From NCBI GenBank assembly GCA_013076295.1, contig RQOL01000849.1, positions 62,001-126,000 of the forward strand: a stretch of DNA of 64,000 bases, written 5' to 3'. The first letter of the stretch is position 1, and every line of letters starts with the position of its first letter. The notes under the pieces are model-generated. The model saw only the letters and a list, made by a program, of their open reading frames with translations, ran no database searches and had not been told where the DNA came from. Source of the DNA: Sanderia malayensis. Taxonomy: Eukaryota; Cnidaria; Scyphozoa; Semaeostomeae; Pelagiidae. Shown here piece by piece: positions 11,031 through 22,954 of the stretch. Both the position numbers and the translations under genes were made by a program.

Positions 11031-13056
11031 TTTGTTTGCAGATTGTGTTATTCTTGGTTTCACCTATGTTAACTACTCACACCCGTTTTCGCATAAACTA
11101 GTTTCATTTCTACGCCGGGACCAGCAGCAAGTGCTTGCTCAATCCTCAGCTCTCCCTTTTATAGACTTACCAAATTACATTTTGCAAAGGGGGCCGAGAT
11201 GTCTGGAGTCTTAAGGTAAACAACTCTGTCCGATAACTCAAGGAGACTGTATATACGCAAATTTAAATAAAACAACGTAGGAGAAATTCCCTGATTACCT
11301 TAACCTACTACGAGAACGGAAGAGGCAAGTCCAAACAATTACAGCAAACAAAAGGCTTACTGATTGTCTCAACAATGTATTTAACAAGTCAAAATGCTAC
11401 GAACGGTAATAAAATATACCAAAAGATTAAAATACACTAATATACGTGATTCGAACAGTTAGACCCTCAATGGGTCTTCAATTTCAACGCCACTTAACGC
11501 CTTACGCTCGAGCAAGCATAAATTTCACGATACCTCTGATGTATCCGTGACTTTATCTTTCTCTCTTTTCTCTTGGCCGCGTTAATATCCTTCGTTGATA
11601 GTTATCCGCTGTTGGGTTTCCCAGCATTCCATGCGAGCGCCGCTAGGAAGCAAATTTTGCCAACCTATTTCTTTCTTATTCATTTATTCATATTTACGTC
11701 ATAGCCTCTTTCCGAAAACGAGATCAGGAAATAGCCGTAGTTATTCAAGTATTAATCACAGCCACCACCTTAATTCGTAATAGATATACTTAAATTTCAT
11801 TGGTCGAACTTATACTTACGTACCTTAATTCTGTAACGTTGATTGGATGATAAATTTGTAGTTCCTTGCACAAACGTATAAGTGAAATTATTTAATTTGA
11901 TCTACAGACTCTTAAAATGTGAACTGGATCTTGCAATGTATCGTTAGTTTAGTTTTGTCAATTACATATAAAATTCAAAGACAGACCTTTTCTTCTGAGT
12001 TGTCTCGGTCACTCGTAACAAAGAATCAGAGAGAATTGACATTCTCAACATCCGCAGTAAACTCTCACAAAACAAACACTTTTTGTGAATCAACTATCTT
12101 CAGTTCTCAGCAACTGAATGATGCGATATATATGTATTCCAATAAAACAAAAGCCAGCTATAGGGGGCAAGCACCCCTAGTTATATACTTTACTTGGGGA
12201 TCACCCAACTACGTAATAAAATGATTATAATAATCAATTATAAAGGTAAATAGTAACAGCATTTTTCGTCCCAATTCGCTACAGTTTTTGGTCCGAATTC
12301 GACAGTTCGTGCTTTTCTGTGCACCAGATTTCTTGGTAGCGAGGCCATTACGTGGGTTTCTTCCCGCACTCCCCTTTAGCATCATGTCAACTCGCACCCG
12401 TCACCGTACTGGAACTTTCGATACTTGTTAATCAGCACACAGATATTGAACATAAGACTCCCGCGTAGGGCTGATGAGACGTTTGCTGCGATGAACCATT
12501 TCCGCGTACTCCTACATAAAGCGTGTGTTGTTTTTCGTGTATTCTGTCTCCACTGCCAAATGCTAAAGATAAGTTCGCTTCAACTACACGTGGGGCGAGA
12601 AAAGGATTAATGAGTAAGTTCGGTCATGTTGTGTTTAATGTGGTTAGGGAATCACCCAAAGTGCAGGCACGCTGCGAATGACGTGTGGGGATTCCTTATT
12701 TTAACAGGAGAAAAAAATATTGAAGAAAGATAATGAATGAAGAAAATGTAATGAATTGACTATATACTACACCATGAACACAATCAAAATTTTATCAGTG
12801 TTGTGCATATCCTTCTTTTCAATCACTAATACTTCTTTTTTTTACTGTTCATAGTTTATCTGTTCATCCTTTTTCATTTACTTCTATGCTTCAGATTTTG
12901 GATTGTGCTTTTATTTCAATAATATCATTTCATTTTCTTTTTCTAAGATCCATTTGCCAATCAAGTTCCACCTCAATTAAACACATCCCTTTTCCCACAT
13001 AACAACTTTCCTTATTAAAGGAGAACAACAGTTATTTGTTTGCTTTAAGATTTATT
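11031..13056. other. No recognisable gene
   Basis: AT-rich sequence. A GC-rich patch at 12340-12420 with a CGCACTCCCC block is weakly echoed at 38355-38420, suggesting an old dispersed repeat. A small hairpin ending CCCCTAG lies at about 12158-12180. No exon chain can be supported. Confidence 0.35.
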
Positions 13057-13215
13057 ATGGTAAGTGCTTCAAAAAAGCCAGAAGAGGAGAAACAAATTAT
13101 CGTCAACTTTGGTGATAAAACCAAAGTACTTATAGCAGACATATTGATTCATATTTTATCAGTTGTACTTGTCATGGTTTTCACAAAAAATTTCTTCATT
13201 GCTGGCATTCCTTAG
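13057..13215 (+). CDS. Possible 52-residue single-pass membrane peptide
   Basis: ATG at 13057 opens a 52-codon frame ending with TAG at 13213-13215. Residues 5-13 are charged (SKKPEEEKQ). A hydrophobic stretch at about 25-42 (LIADILIHILSVVLVMVF) could span a membrane, and the tail is TKNFFIAGIP. I recognise no family. The charged N-terminus, helix and short polar tail look like a small integral membrane protein, but the ATG is followed directly by GTAAGT, so this could also be an intron boundary. With no homology and such a short frame it is weakly supported. Confidence 0.25.
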   Translation: MVSASKKPEEEKQIIVNFGDKTKVLIADILIHILSVVLVMVFTKNFFIAGIP

Positions 13216-14810
13216 GAGATAACAGAGAGAAATGTATTTCATCTAAAAAGGCAGTGTGCTGCCCAATTTGAAGAATTGGGCGGCCAAAAAAGTTTTCCTT
13301 GAATGACAAGGAAGGGGGAAGACTCTCAACGCAAGAAATAGCGTAAGTAGATCTCCTGCATGTGGAGCTCAATTGTTCTATTGATTTCTCCCAAATATTG
13401 CATAATATTCAGTCACCAAAAAACACAACCTATAACAATTGTGTATTCACAGATCACAAAAGGAAGCCTTTGTCAAGATTGGCAATGGCCAAAGAACGGC
13501 TTACAATTAAAGTGCCTCTACACTTATTTTTTTATTCTTTACATCGATAAAACTTTCTTTACTGATTTTAAATCCGAAAATATTTTTTAAATCTGAGGTA
13601 TAGTTAACGAGTTATAACGTGGTGAAGTGTCGATATTTCGCCATTTTCGCCATTTTTTTGGTTAACTTTTAGGACTGGGTCGAGCCAACTATGACATCAT
13701 AGTTGAGCCTAGTTGTGCCCCGTTCATTTTCCCGTACTGAAGCAACAAACTTGACATCGATTTTCTCTCACACGATGGGCTCGATATTTGTTTTTTTGAC
13801 TTTGATGATTAGAAACAGATTGGCGCATAATGGCATTTGAGTTTGAAAGGCTTACGATGAGTTTGTAGCTGTTGGGAGGAATTACAAAATTCCCATGTAG
13901 TGCCTGCTTGTTGTGCTCAGTGGCGGCGGGTGTAGGCCTACATTCAGTATAATAAATAGTGTGTGCGCTTTGGCGTGTCTGTCTCGTTATGTGTATTCGT
14001 GGGTATTTGTGCAACGTTGGTGATCGAATTGAGTAGAAAGTTTCCATAAATGAACATTGTTAGTTGGATAGTAGCTCATGACAGTAGGGATTGCAGTGCC
14101 GAGGAATGCGAAGATGGCGAGGGGATAGGATCGATCGTATCGTAGAGTAAAGCAGTCCGATGATAGTGATACCGACGAAGGAGAACCTGATGCATTTGAT
14201 CCTATGGCTGAGAACTCTTTCACTCAAAGCCATGGAAGAGATTTGAGCAAGAAAAGAAATGTCGAAAGAAAACTTTCTTGGCATTTGACTGGATCAGAAT
14301 TATTACCTTTTTTTGTGTATCTGATGAAGTAAAAGTGTGTATCAAAATTCAATATACGCAATATAATTTAGGCCATCATATCCGTGTCAGTCTAAACCTT
14401 TGAGGTTTGAAGAAGCCTAAAAAGATTCGATTTTCATTTGGAACAGCAAGTGTAGAAAATCTGCAACACGATTCCTCTACACATGAATTTCGTTATTGTA
14501 CCGAAATTATTGCTCTTTGTTGTTTGATTTATTTCATTCATGATGATGCGTGAGCGTGCGTCCATAGAATTTCTTCCGTTGTTGCGAATTCATGAAATCT
14601 ATCCATCTCCTTCTCCTTACAGTTTTAGGGCGATCATCGGCATTTAAAAAAGGGCGGGATGGTCACCAAAGAATTTTCTCGTACATTCACTGTGGCCATG
14701 CCCACCCTAAGAGCTGCAAAAATTAGACAGGGCATGTGGAAATTAATTAATGAATAGTTTCAAAACTAATTTTCACATGTCCTGCTTTTACAGTGGCCCA
14801 GAAGTGTCAC
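13216..14810. other. No clear gene
   Basis: A perfect small hairpin, CCCAATT...AATTGGG, lies at 13264-13282. On the + strand about 14155-14330 reads as an acidic stretch (SDDSDTDEGEPDAFDPM) ending in a stop. It looks protein-like, as in the N-terminus of some transposases or nuclear proteins, but I cannot extend it into a gene. Confidence 0.3.
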
Positions 14811-14815
14811 GATAA

Positions 14816-14935
14816 CTTTTCTTTTTCACTGGACACAAACTCTTTTTCACTGGACCCAAACGTATTTTCACTGGACACAACTTTTCTTTTTCACTGGACA
14901 CAAAACTCTTTTTGGCTGGACAAAACTTTTAGGTC
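14816..14935. repeat. Short tandem repeat just upstream of the HECT-like gene
   Basis: There are five units of about 21-24 bp built on CTTTTTCACTGGACACAAAC. The array lies 70-190 bp before the start codon at 15002, so it falls in the presumed promoter or 5' UTR of that gene. Confidence 0.75.
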
Positions 14936-14949
14936 CTGCAGCGCGGCTC

Positions 14950-14972
14950 TTATTGGCCATGTGTGACGTGAT
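14950..14972 (+). promoter_or_regulatory. Candidate proximal promoter motifs of the HECT-like gene
   Basis: ATTGG (an inverted CCAAT box, 14952-14956) and TGACGTG (a CRE-like core, 14964-14970) lie 32-50 bp before the proposed ATG at 15002. Both motifs are short and common, so the assignment rests mainly on position. Confidence 0.25.
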
Positions 14973-15212
14973 CCTTTTCTCGGCCTTGCGATTTGACTAA
15001 GATGGCCTCTGAAGATGGGAGGAAAAATAAGGAAAACAGTTATCGGTATGCCAGTTGAGCTTGATCATCTTTGTCTATGATTCATTTTTTGTTTATTTAA
15101 AGGCCGCATTGCTCTGCCAGTGCGCTATTCATGATGCGGCAAGGCAAGAGATAGGCCACAACACGCACCACTGCCTGCCTAGGCCCACATGCTGCAGATT
15201 TGCAGCCTTCGC

Positions 15213-15264
15213 AACAAAGAGGCTAGAAAATTAAGAAGCTTTTTAATTTTCTAGACTCTTTGTT
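15213..15264. repeat. 52-bp near-perfect hairpin in intron 1
   Basis: Two 22-base arms (AACAAAGAGGCTAG... and ...CTAGACTCTTTGTT) pair with one mismatch around an 8-base loop. The hairpin lies in intron 1 of the HECT-like gene, about 30 bp before the hAT insertion at 15296. It may be a tiny foldback element or a cruciform-prone site. Confidence 0.7.
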
Positions 15265-15295
15265 AGTTTCCACAGAAAGCATCCAGGCTCTTTTT

Positions 15296-16517
15296 CAGAG
15301 GCGGATCTAGATTGGGGCAACTGGTGCAACTGCCCCAGTCAGATTCTCCCAAACGCAGTGACGTAATCGATAAAAGATAACGCTCACACAAAATATAGTT
15401 CACAATAAGTGCAGATCAAATTATTTATTCGACGTCCAGTCCACACTGAATATCATCATTGATACTCACCGTAAATTCTCTTTTAAGCCCCCCGGGGGCT
15501 TATTGTTTTTCAGTACTTTAAAGAGGGGGCTTATTAGAGAGGGGGGGCTAAATTGAGAGAGGGGGCTTAATAAATATTTTGTAATAGAAAACCATTTTCA
15601 GTGGTGGAAATACATTAAATAATACATGAAATACATTATTCAATGAAGTCTGTGTGAAAAACGTTTATATCTACTAAATGATTTGAATTTGAATTTGTTG
15701 AGAAGTATTGAACGACCAATGAATAAAATGAAAATCTCAGTTGTTTGTCAAGTTTACTTATTTTGTCATCAGTGAAGATTTGGGGGGGGGCTAAATTGAG
15801 AGGGGGGCTTATTAAATTTTTCTCTCTGAAAAGGGGGGGCTAATTAGAGAGGGGGGGCTTAATTGAGAGGGGGGGCTTAATAGAGAATTTACGGTACACT
15901 TTCTACGGTATATTATTAATTTACTGATGACATTCACAGCTGGACTGACTGTTTAGGTCAAGCAGAGCACACGTGTAGTAGGCAATGCTGTAAAAACTAG
16001 GCCAAATTTATGCAGAATGGTTGTGAAAACGTGTTGCCCGTTGTATTGAGACACGTCACAGTTTTCTACTGCCCCAATGACCCGTGTTCTATTGTATCCA
16101 AATTTTAACATTAGCCAATGAAATGAGTTTTCACTGGTGCAAAACGTCATTTCCACTGGTGCAAAGGCCAATCTACCAATGAAAATTCAGGGCTGACTGA
16201 GGCAAAACGTCATTATTACGTGTTTATCGGAATGTTGATATTTTGATGTAACCAAAGCCCTGTCCTGAACTGAAACTAAACTCTTCTGAATAAAAGTAAA
16301 GTAATACGTATAATTATTTTCGTTTATTTTCTTCTAAAAATGTTGTGTTTTACCTTGAAGCTTCTTCTAAGCAATCAAAGAAATATTTTAAAACATATGT
16401 TAAGTCAGAATGATAACGTGTTGTCTGTCAAAGGGTGTGGCCGTGTATGAGGTCCTTAGGACGCGCCCTAAAACACACAAATTGCATCAGTCAGATTTTG
16501 GTCTGGATCCGCCCCTG
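15296..16517 (-). mobile_element. Non-autonomous hAT (family of the element at 22955)
   Basis: The left end is CAGAGGCGGATCTAG and the right end is CTGGATCCGCCCCTG. The flanks TTTTT and TATTT look like a 5-bp target duplication with one change. The last 180 bp or so (16335-16517) match the last 180 bp of the autonomous hAT (27137-27319) nearly base for base, so this is an internally deleted derivative. It lies wholly within intron 1 of the HECT-like gene and itself contains a MITE (15468-15895). Its strand relative to the parent is actually the same (+) by the shared 3' end; '-' here only marks that no gene is read from it. Confidence 0.75.
15468..15895. mobile_element. MITE with ACCGTAAATTCTCT terminal repeats
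   Basis: ACCGTAAATTCTCT at the left and AGAGAATTTACGGT at the right are perfect inverted ends. The interior is made of repeated G-runs with CTTAATTGAGAG and CTAAATTGAGAG. It is related in design to the MITE at 29031-29355 (CCGTATTTCCTCG ends, G-run interior). It is nested inside the hAT at 15296-16517 and codes for nothing. Confidence 0.8.
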
Positions 16518-17079
16518 TATTTGATAAGATGTAGTAACGATGGATCTACAACACTCTAAATATAATGTTATAGAAGTATAACAAGCTGGTACTGCTGTAA
16601 GCTTAATATTTTGTCCGCAGGTTTTGCCCAATTTGCTCAGTGCAGATCAGACCAGCTACCAAATTTTGCTGGAATTGTCAGGCAGATCAAGAAAAGGTTG
16701 GTCCACCTGAGTCCACCCAGTCTGTCAGGTACCAGGCGAATGCATTCTCCTCAAGTGCTTCAAAATTGTTTGGGAGGCCTGTAAAGGTAAAGTCATTTGA
16801 GGAATTCATAAATGACAAGGCAACCAGAAGACAAAGGCCACCAGCTGCAAAGAAAGCTAAAGTTGAAGAGCCAAATGTTACAATATTCATTTGTAGGAAA
16901 CATTTTGTAGATGAAAGATTAAAAACAATATGGGGAAAAAGGCTGCCTATCACAATTCCCAGTAAAGCAACCTATGCCACTGTTTTAGAAAAAGCTCTGG
17001 AAAACTGGAAAGCATTTGACTGCCATTTCAATTATGACATTCAGTATGTAATTGTTTATGATGATGGCAAGTGTGCCCA

Positions 17080-18536
17080 CAGGGGCGGATCCAGCATAAA
17101 ATCTGACAGACGCTCTATTGCAGGCTTTTGGGCGTGGCCCATAAACTTTTCGTCGGCCACGCTCTTCTAGATATTAAATGTAACTAATAACAATTTTGGC
17201 ACCTCCAGTGCTGAGTGCTGATCAAATTTTGCTTTAACGTGGGCAGTGAAAACATTGATAGAATACAACGAAGTTCAATGTAAGCGAGGCACAGTTTTTG
17301 TTGCCTAACACCAGCTTCAAAGTATATCAGAATATTTCATACTACAACTTATATAATTATTAAACTATTAAATTGAACAAAACTTAACAGAACAATTATC
17401 TCATCAGCATCAGACGATGTTTCTGTATGGGAGTGAAATTGTTATTGAATACCTAGACAATTTCCATCTCCAGCTGTGCTGTGGGGACAGTTAGATACAA
17501 CGCAGTGATAATGTGAATTGTTATAGCATGAGAATTTGTTTTTGTTCAAGATCTCAATGCTGTACTTGATTCAAAACTAGGTTAAATTGAAACTTTGTGT
17601 TCTTATTCCATAAATGACGCAGTTCATCCTGAAATTTTTGGCTATATATGTATAGTTTTATTATATTGTAAATTGCAATGTGTTTGCTAATGGGCCTATT
17701 AAAGGGGAATACATTACACTGATACGACAAAGATGCTACAAACTTGATACTTTGAGAACTTGCTAGTAAACAATTGGAAGCATCTTTCTCGGAAGTTTTA
17801 AAGCTTTTCTTCGTATAGCTCATTCTCGACGGAGAAAGAGAAATTTAACTCCTTGTTATCAAACGCCAAAATAAACGCCATTTTGAAGGATACATTTTGC
17901 AACAAAAACCCAACTCAACACAACACAACAGTTTATGTTTATCTGCAGTGTTATCGATCGAGAGCTCAGCGTTCATCTGATTGGCTTGCATCATTGGAAA
18001 TGTAAAATGATTGGTTTGCATCAGTAGGGGATGATTCTGATTGGTTTGATCAGTTTTTTGAAATTGACAAACGCTCCCCGTACTATCTCATAAGCAGCAT
18101 TGATAATTCTGATTGGCTTGCATCAGTAGAGAGAGAAACGTGATTGGTTTGCATCAGTTATTTGAAATTGACAGACGCTCCCGCCACTTTGTCGTGAAGC
18201 AGCATCCGTAATTCTGATTGGTTTGCATCTGTTTCTTTGCACACTTGCGTTTTGAAGGACAAAGGCTCAGTGGCAAGGCAAGAAGTGTTGCCACTTATTT
18301 GTCAACGGCTCCAAGCCCGTAAAAATGGGTGAATGAAATATTTACTTCCGTCTATAGGGGGGAAACGATGTAAAGGAAACGAATAAATAGATTCGGGCAA
18401 AACGTTATTATTCGAACTCGGATGAAAAGTTTTAATTTCTTTTTCAAAGTGAAAATAATGGTAAAATTTGTAATATTTTCCCAACAAATCTGACCGACGC
18501 ATTTGCGTCTGTTGCGTCCGTCTGGATCCGCCCCTG
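17080..18536. mobile_element. Non-autonomous hAT inserted in HECT-like exon 2, 5-bp TSD
   Basis: The ends are CAGGGGCGGATCCAG at the left and CTGGATCCGCCCCTG at the right, a perfect 15-bp inverted repeat. Both flanks carry GCCCA (17075-17079 and 18537-18541), and removing the element with one GCCCA rejoins the host reading frame. About seven TGATTGGYTTGCAT motifs crowd 17975-18235 near the right end, likely transposase-binding subterminal repeats. The same GATTGG motif occurs near the left end of the autonomous hAT. It contains no transposase. Confidence 0.85.
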
Positions 18537-19799
18537 GCCCAGTTCATGCCTGGGACAAACAAGGATTTCTTCAGTCTAGAGTGTTACAAGAGGGAGATAG
18601 GGAAAGAATACAAAAGAATAACACTGTATCTATGTAAAATGGAAAATTACAATGCATCCCTGGGTATTTTTGAGGGGACTGACGATTATGATGAGGATCC
18701 TCACCTACAATGGGAAGTAATTGATTATTTTAAAGAACCTGGTGAATTTGTAGAACAAGCAATTTGTTTGGAGCAAAGCCCCAGAACATCAGAGCTGTTA
18801 TCAGTAGAACTATTTTCAGAAAAAGAAGACTGTTCACCTAAGGAAGAGAAGGAGAGCCATTTTTGTCAAAATTATCAGAAAGGAGATATGAAATTCAAGA
18901 AAAAAGAGTAGAAGATATCTTACAAGGTTTGCATTGAAAGGTAGATATGCCACAGCAGTTTTACCTTGTAATCAGAAGATCTGCACCACTTCACAGGGTT
19001 TTAAGACTGTGGCAAAGGCAGGCACTACTAACCTCTCCCCTTTATAAACTCATTGTCAAGTTCACTGGAGAGGATGGAATTGGTTCAGGTGCCATATCCA
19101 AAGATTTCCTTTCTGCAGCTATTAAATCAATCAGCACAGAGATGTTTCCCGATGGTTCTGCAAAAGTGTCTATATTTAATATTCAAAACGGTAACTTCAG
19201 ATCTTGTGGGGAGTTATCGGCTGTTTCATTAGCACAGGGAGAACACCCCCCTTGCTTTTTGAGTAAATGTTCCTATGAAAGCTTGTACAAAGAGCCTGAT
19301 CTAATGAGCATGAAAGATTCTGAGTTAACAACAAATGAGATTAATATTGTAAATGGTGTTCGTGCAAACTGTAAAGATTTTGAAGACCTTATAAAAGAAA
19401 ATGACTACACTGGTCCTATAAGGGAAGATCATGCTGAAGAAATTGCAAACTCTTTGAAAGTTAATTTTGTAAGCAAACGCATTATGTGCATGAAGGAGTT
19501 TGGGAAAGGGCTTGATGTTTATGGTATTAATGCCATGATCAGTTCAAATCCATCAGTCTAGAAAAATTCTTTGTAAAGATGTTCAATGTAACATTGTCCC
19601 TGATGCAAATTATCCCTTCTCCTTATTGATACCGAATTTCAGTGATCCTGGTTCATCAAAAAGACTTCGTGAAGAATCTATCATTGACTTTTTTCAAGAT
19701 GCATTCATGACCATGGAAGACACACATGTTTCTGGGCATCAGGCTGCTGTTGTTCGGAGGTATAATGAAGATGATGAGAGCAACAGCCAATGGAGATGG

Positions 19800-22700
19800 A
19801 AATGGAACCAGAGCTTCCCATTCAGAACCCAGAGGTACCAGCAGCAGAACAACCCGCAGATATAGAGATGCAAGACGTAGTTCTAGTACCCCATGCAAAC
19901 CAGATACAAGAAACTCTTGCAGATCAGCAAATGCAAGTGGACATGCCTGTCCCCGAGAACAATGGAGCTGAGAACATCATCTCCTTCTCCCCATTACCAC
20001 ACCACTTAAACAAAATGAACAGAACAGGCATACATTGTGGTGCAGATACTTCAGTGAGGAACAAAACACAAAAAAATGCAACAAATGAGGCATGGGAAGT
20101 TTAATCACTCTGGATCCAAGTCAACCACATCCAGTCCAAGTTATTCATTTATGTGCTGGTGATACTGCCGAATCAAAACATTTATTAAAGCATTTCCAGC
20201 ACAACTCATTAGTGGCTATCACATCATGGAAGGCTGATATGGTACGTCATGCCATAGCTGGACCACCATTTATCACAATTCACTAAAAGGTCTATTACAT
20301 GACAAGTAATTGCTACAATATGATTTCAGCCATTCATAACTTATTATTCGTTTATGCTGGGCACATTTGAATTCCTATTTCTCTAACTTCTGCTTTGGAT
20401 CATTAACAGGTGTAACAGAAACAGATAGATTACTATTTATAGAGAATCGAGGTCAGGGATGCATTCCCAGCCATCCACATTGTATCACCTTTAGTTCCAC
20501 AATATCTGGTGGACGCACATGCGAAGATAGATGGCAACAAACTGAGCTGGATTATAAAAAAATCAACCTCACCTTCGTGTTGTCACATATCGTGGCATGA
20601 TGGATCATCTCAACACAAAAGCTGAAATCGAAAACAAGATGGCTAGGTTTAATAGTCCCAACCAGCCCATACATATCGATATTGGTTGTTTTATCATTCC
20701 ACCATCATCCTTTACGGGCAGCCAGAGAAACCTGTATCAACACTTTCAAGATGCAATGACAATCGTAAGGAAGTATGGCAAGGCAGACATCTTCCTCGCA
20801 ATGACTGCCAATCATAAATGGAAGGAGATGGGAAAAAACATTTATCCGCATTAAATTGCTGATGATCGGCCAGACATTGTCAAAGAAGTATTTCAGCTTA
20901 AACTAACAGAACTACTCGAAAACATACTGCACAACCACATTCTTGGACATGTCACAGCACATGTATATGTCATTCAATTCCAAAGGAGAGGACTACCACA
21001 TGCACATATGATCCTATTTCTTTCACAAGCTGATAAACCACGAACTCCAAAACAGGTAGTATTTAAATGTAGTTAAATTTCTTTCTCTGCTAGTTAGATG
21101 TATATCCCATGCAGAGTATGTTATGATGGACATGCGCTACAACAGTTCTGTATGTGATTTCCATAGCAATTTCTCGTTATATTATTCGTTGTCACGTGGA
21201 TCAACTGATATTAGTAAAAATTCCAGACCCACGGGATACAAAGTACCCCCAGCTTGCTCCTAAAGAACGTGCCACATGGAACATGTGAACCTTTAAATCC
21301 TCAATGCGTTTGCATCGAAAACAACAAATGCAAAAGGCGGTTTCTAAAGAACACGTTGCTGACACTCAAATCAATTTCAACGGCTGTCCCCTCTACAGAC
21401 AACGCTGTCTTTATACAGTCAATTTAAATTATCACATTTAGGATGATACCTGGGTAGTGCCACATAACAAACTACGCCTACTCATTACGTATCATGCCAT
21501 ATCAACGTGGAAATCTGCAGTAGAGTGAAAGTGTGAGGTAAATTTTCAGATTTATCCACAAAGGACATAATTTGGCAAATTCTTTGGCAAAATCAACAAC
21601 ACGTACCTCAGGACATTGAGCACGATGAAATGCGTCAATGCATGAAAGCAAGATGTGTTGGACCACATGAAGCTGTCCATCGGCCTTTGCACCTCCCCAT
21701 GCATGACAAAAGCCACATAGTCGAAAGGCTTTCTGTTCATCTACCACTTGAACAACAACTCATATTTCATGACAATGATGACCAACAAAGGCTCAACAAC
21801 ATTGGTGACAGAACAACAGTCACAGCATGGTTTGAACTCAACCAGCAACATCCAGCTGCCCGTCAGTACATCTTTTATGAGATACGAAAGCACTATGTCT
21901 TTCAGGAGCGTTATAAAACATGGACAGCCAGACAACGAAGAACAATGCCAATCATTGCTAGAATAAATTAAGTAGAGCCCAAACCATGCGAACGAAAATT
22001 TGTACTCAGACTTTTGCTACTGCTTAAACCAGGAGGTACATCATTTGAAGACCTTCAAAAGGTAGAAGGTAATCTCTGTGACTGATTCAATGATGCAGCA
22101 TTAGCTATTGGGCTCTTACAAGATGATGCTGAGATCACACGTTCTTCATGAAGCTATCATCATCAATGTGCCTTCACAACTCAAGCAGTTGTTTGCATAA
22201 TTGCTACTCTTTCAAACGCCATCAGATATCACAACTCTATTCAAGGCCTTCAAAGAAGCTGTGAGTGAAGACTTTGTCAGACGTGATCTACTCAACAATC
22301 CAGATATAACCTTCCAACACAGACATATTTATCAATGTCTACATGATATTGACAGCAATATGAAGGTTCATGTCAATCACCAACTACAATCATCTTCTTC
22401 AGCTACCAGCCGACTTCGTTAATCGTTACTACTTCGTTACGTAAAGTTCGGTGCATGGCTTAGTCAGGAATTGAAGCTACACTGCCTATCAACGGAAAGA
22501 CATCACATTCACAATTTCAAATTCCAATACAATTGAAGATGGAATCAACATGCAATGTCAAGCGACAGATCGTAAGAGCACAATTGTTGCATGAAACAAC
22601 TCTGTTCATATGGTACGGGGCTTCAATGATACAAGAATTGGCATTACAAGCAGTTGACAGACTGCTTCGGGATATCACACGAGTTGACAAGGCATTTGAT

Positions 22701-22820
22701 GGCAAATTAATGTTACTTGGTGGAGATTTCCGACAAGGTATACCTGTTGTTCCTGAAGGCGGATTTGCACGGTACAAGTTGGCTACAAGTTTTTTCCATA
22801 TTGGACTGCAAACTTGAACT
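19800..22820 (+). pseudogene. Helitron Rep/helicase polyprotein, decayed
   Basis: Fragments in Helitron order run across all three + frames. They are an N-terminal Cys-rich piece (about 20040-20100), a segment ending TSWKADM (about 20110-20240), the pre-Rep segment PSSFTGSQRNLYQHFQDAM (about 20700-20850), and the HUH Rep motif GLPHAHMILF (about 20990-21020). Next come the Rep C-terminal part with ARQYIFYEIRKHYVF (21600-21965), a linker ending LLQDDAE (about 22130), and a Pif1-type helicase part (22200-22815) with RLLRDIT and LMLLGGDFRQ. The Walker-B region reads IWYGASM where IWDEASM is usual. Many stops and frameshifts, plus the missing Walker A and late helicase motifs, make it dead. The hAT at 22955 interrupts what follows. 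Boundaries are approximate because no Helitron termini are visible here. Confidence 0.8.
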
Positions 22821-22954
22821 TGTATCGTGTAAATGCCCTAAAATTCTGTTCACGCCTGTTGTTTTGATTGACGTTAATCCTCCATCACAGTCGAAAAATT
22901 TCTGACTCGATGTCAAAAAGTTTTTCAGTTCGCACCATTTTTTCAAAGACGCCG

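Larger units (their letters stand above)
15002..19765 (+). pseudogene. Zinc-ribbon + HECT-like ubiquitin-ligase gene (G2E3-like), disrupted
   Basis: Exon 1 (15002-15045, MASEDGRKNKENSY + 2 nt) ends at GTATGC. Exon 2 starts at 16621 after a pyrimidine-rich acceptor, and the joined phase gives RFCPICS...FCWNCQ, a zinc ribbon. Exon 2 continues through a conserved middle region to 17079, where a hAT element with a 5-bp TSD interrupts it. Reading resumes in frame at 18542 (...KCA/QFMPGTNKDFF). A HECT N-lobe-like region follows at about 19040-19561 (KFTGEDGIGSGAISKDF, FRSCGELSAVSLAQG), with a C-terminal piece at 19626-19765. Beyond the insertion there are three or more frameshifts (about 18870, 18936, 19043) and a stop at 19559. 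No C-lobe with a catalytic Cys is visible. Multi-copy genes of this kind are familiar from cnidarian and fish predictions, where they would act in ubiquitin transfer. This copy cannot make a full protein. Confidence 0.75.

Noticed and set aside
10603..11214. Four overlapping + frames of 82-95 codons
   Set aside because: They are copies of a 119-bp repeat read in shifting frames; no independent coding signal.
12158..12182. GGGGGC...GCACCCCTAG hairpin as another Helitron end
   Set aside because: The stem is imperfect and runs straight into CTAG without the usual spacing, and no related array precedes it.
15296..16517. Minus-strand orientation for this hAT
   Set aside because: Its 3' 180 bp match the 3' end of the element at 22955-27319 in the same orientation, so by that comparison it lies on the + strand like its relative.
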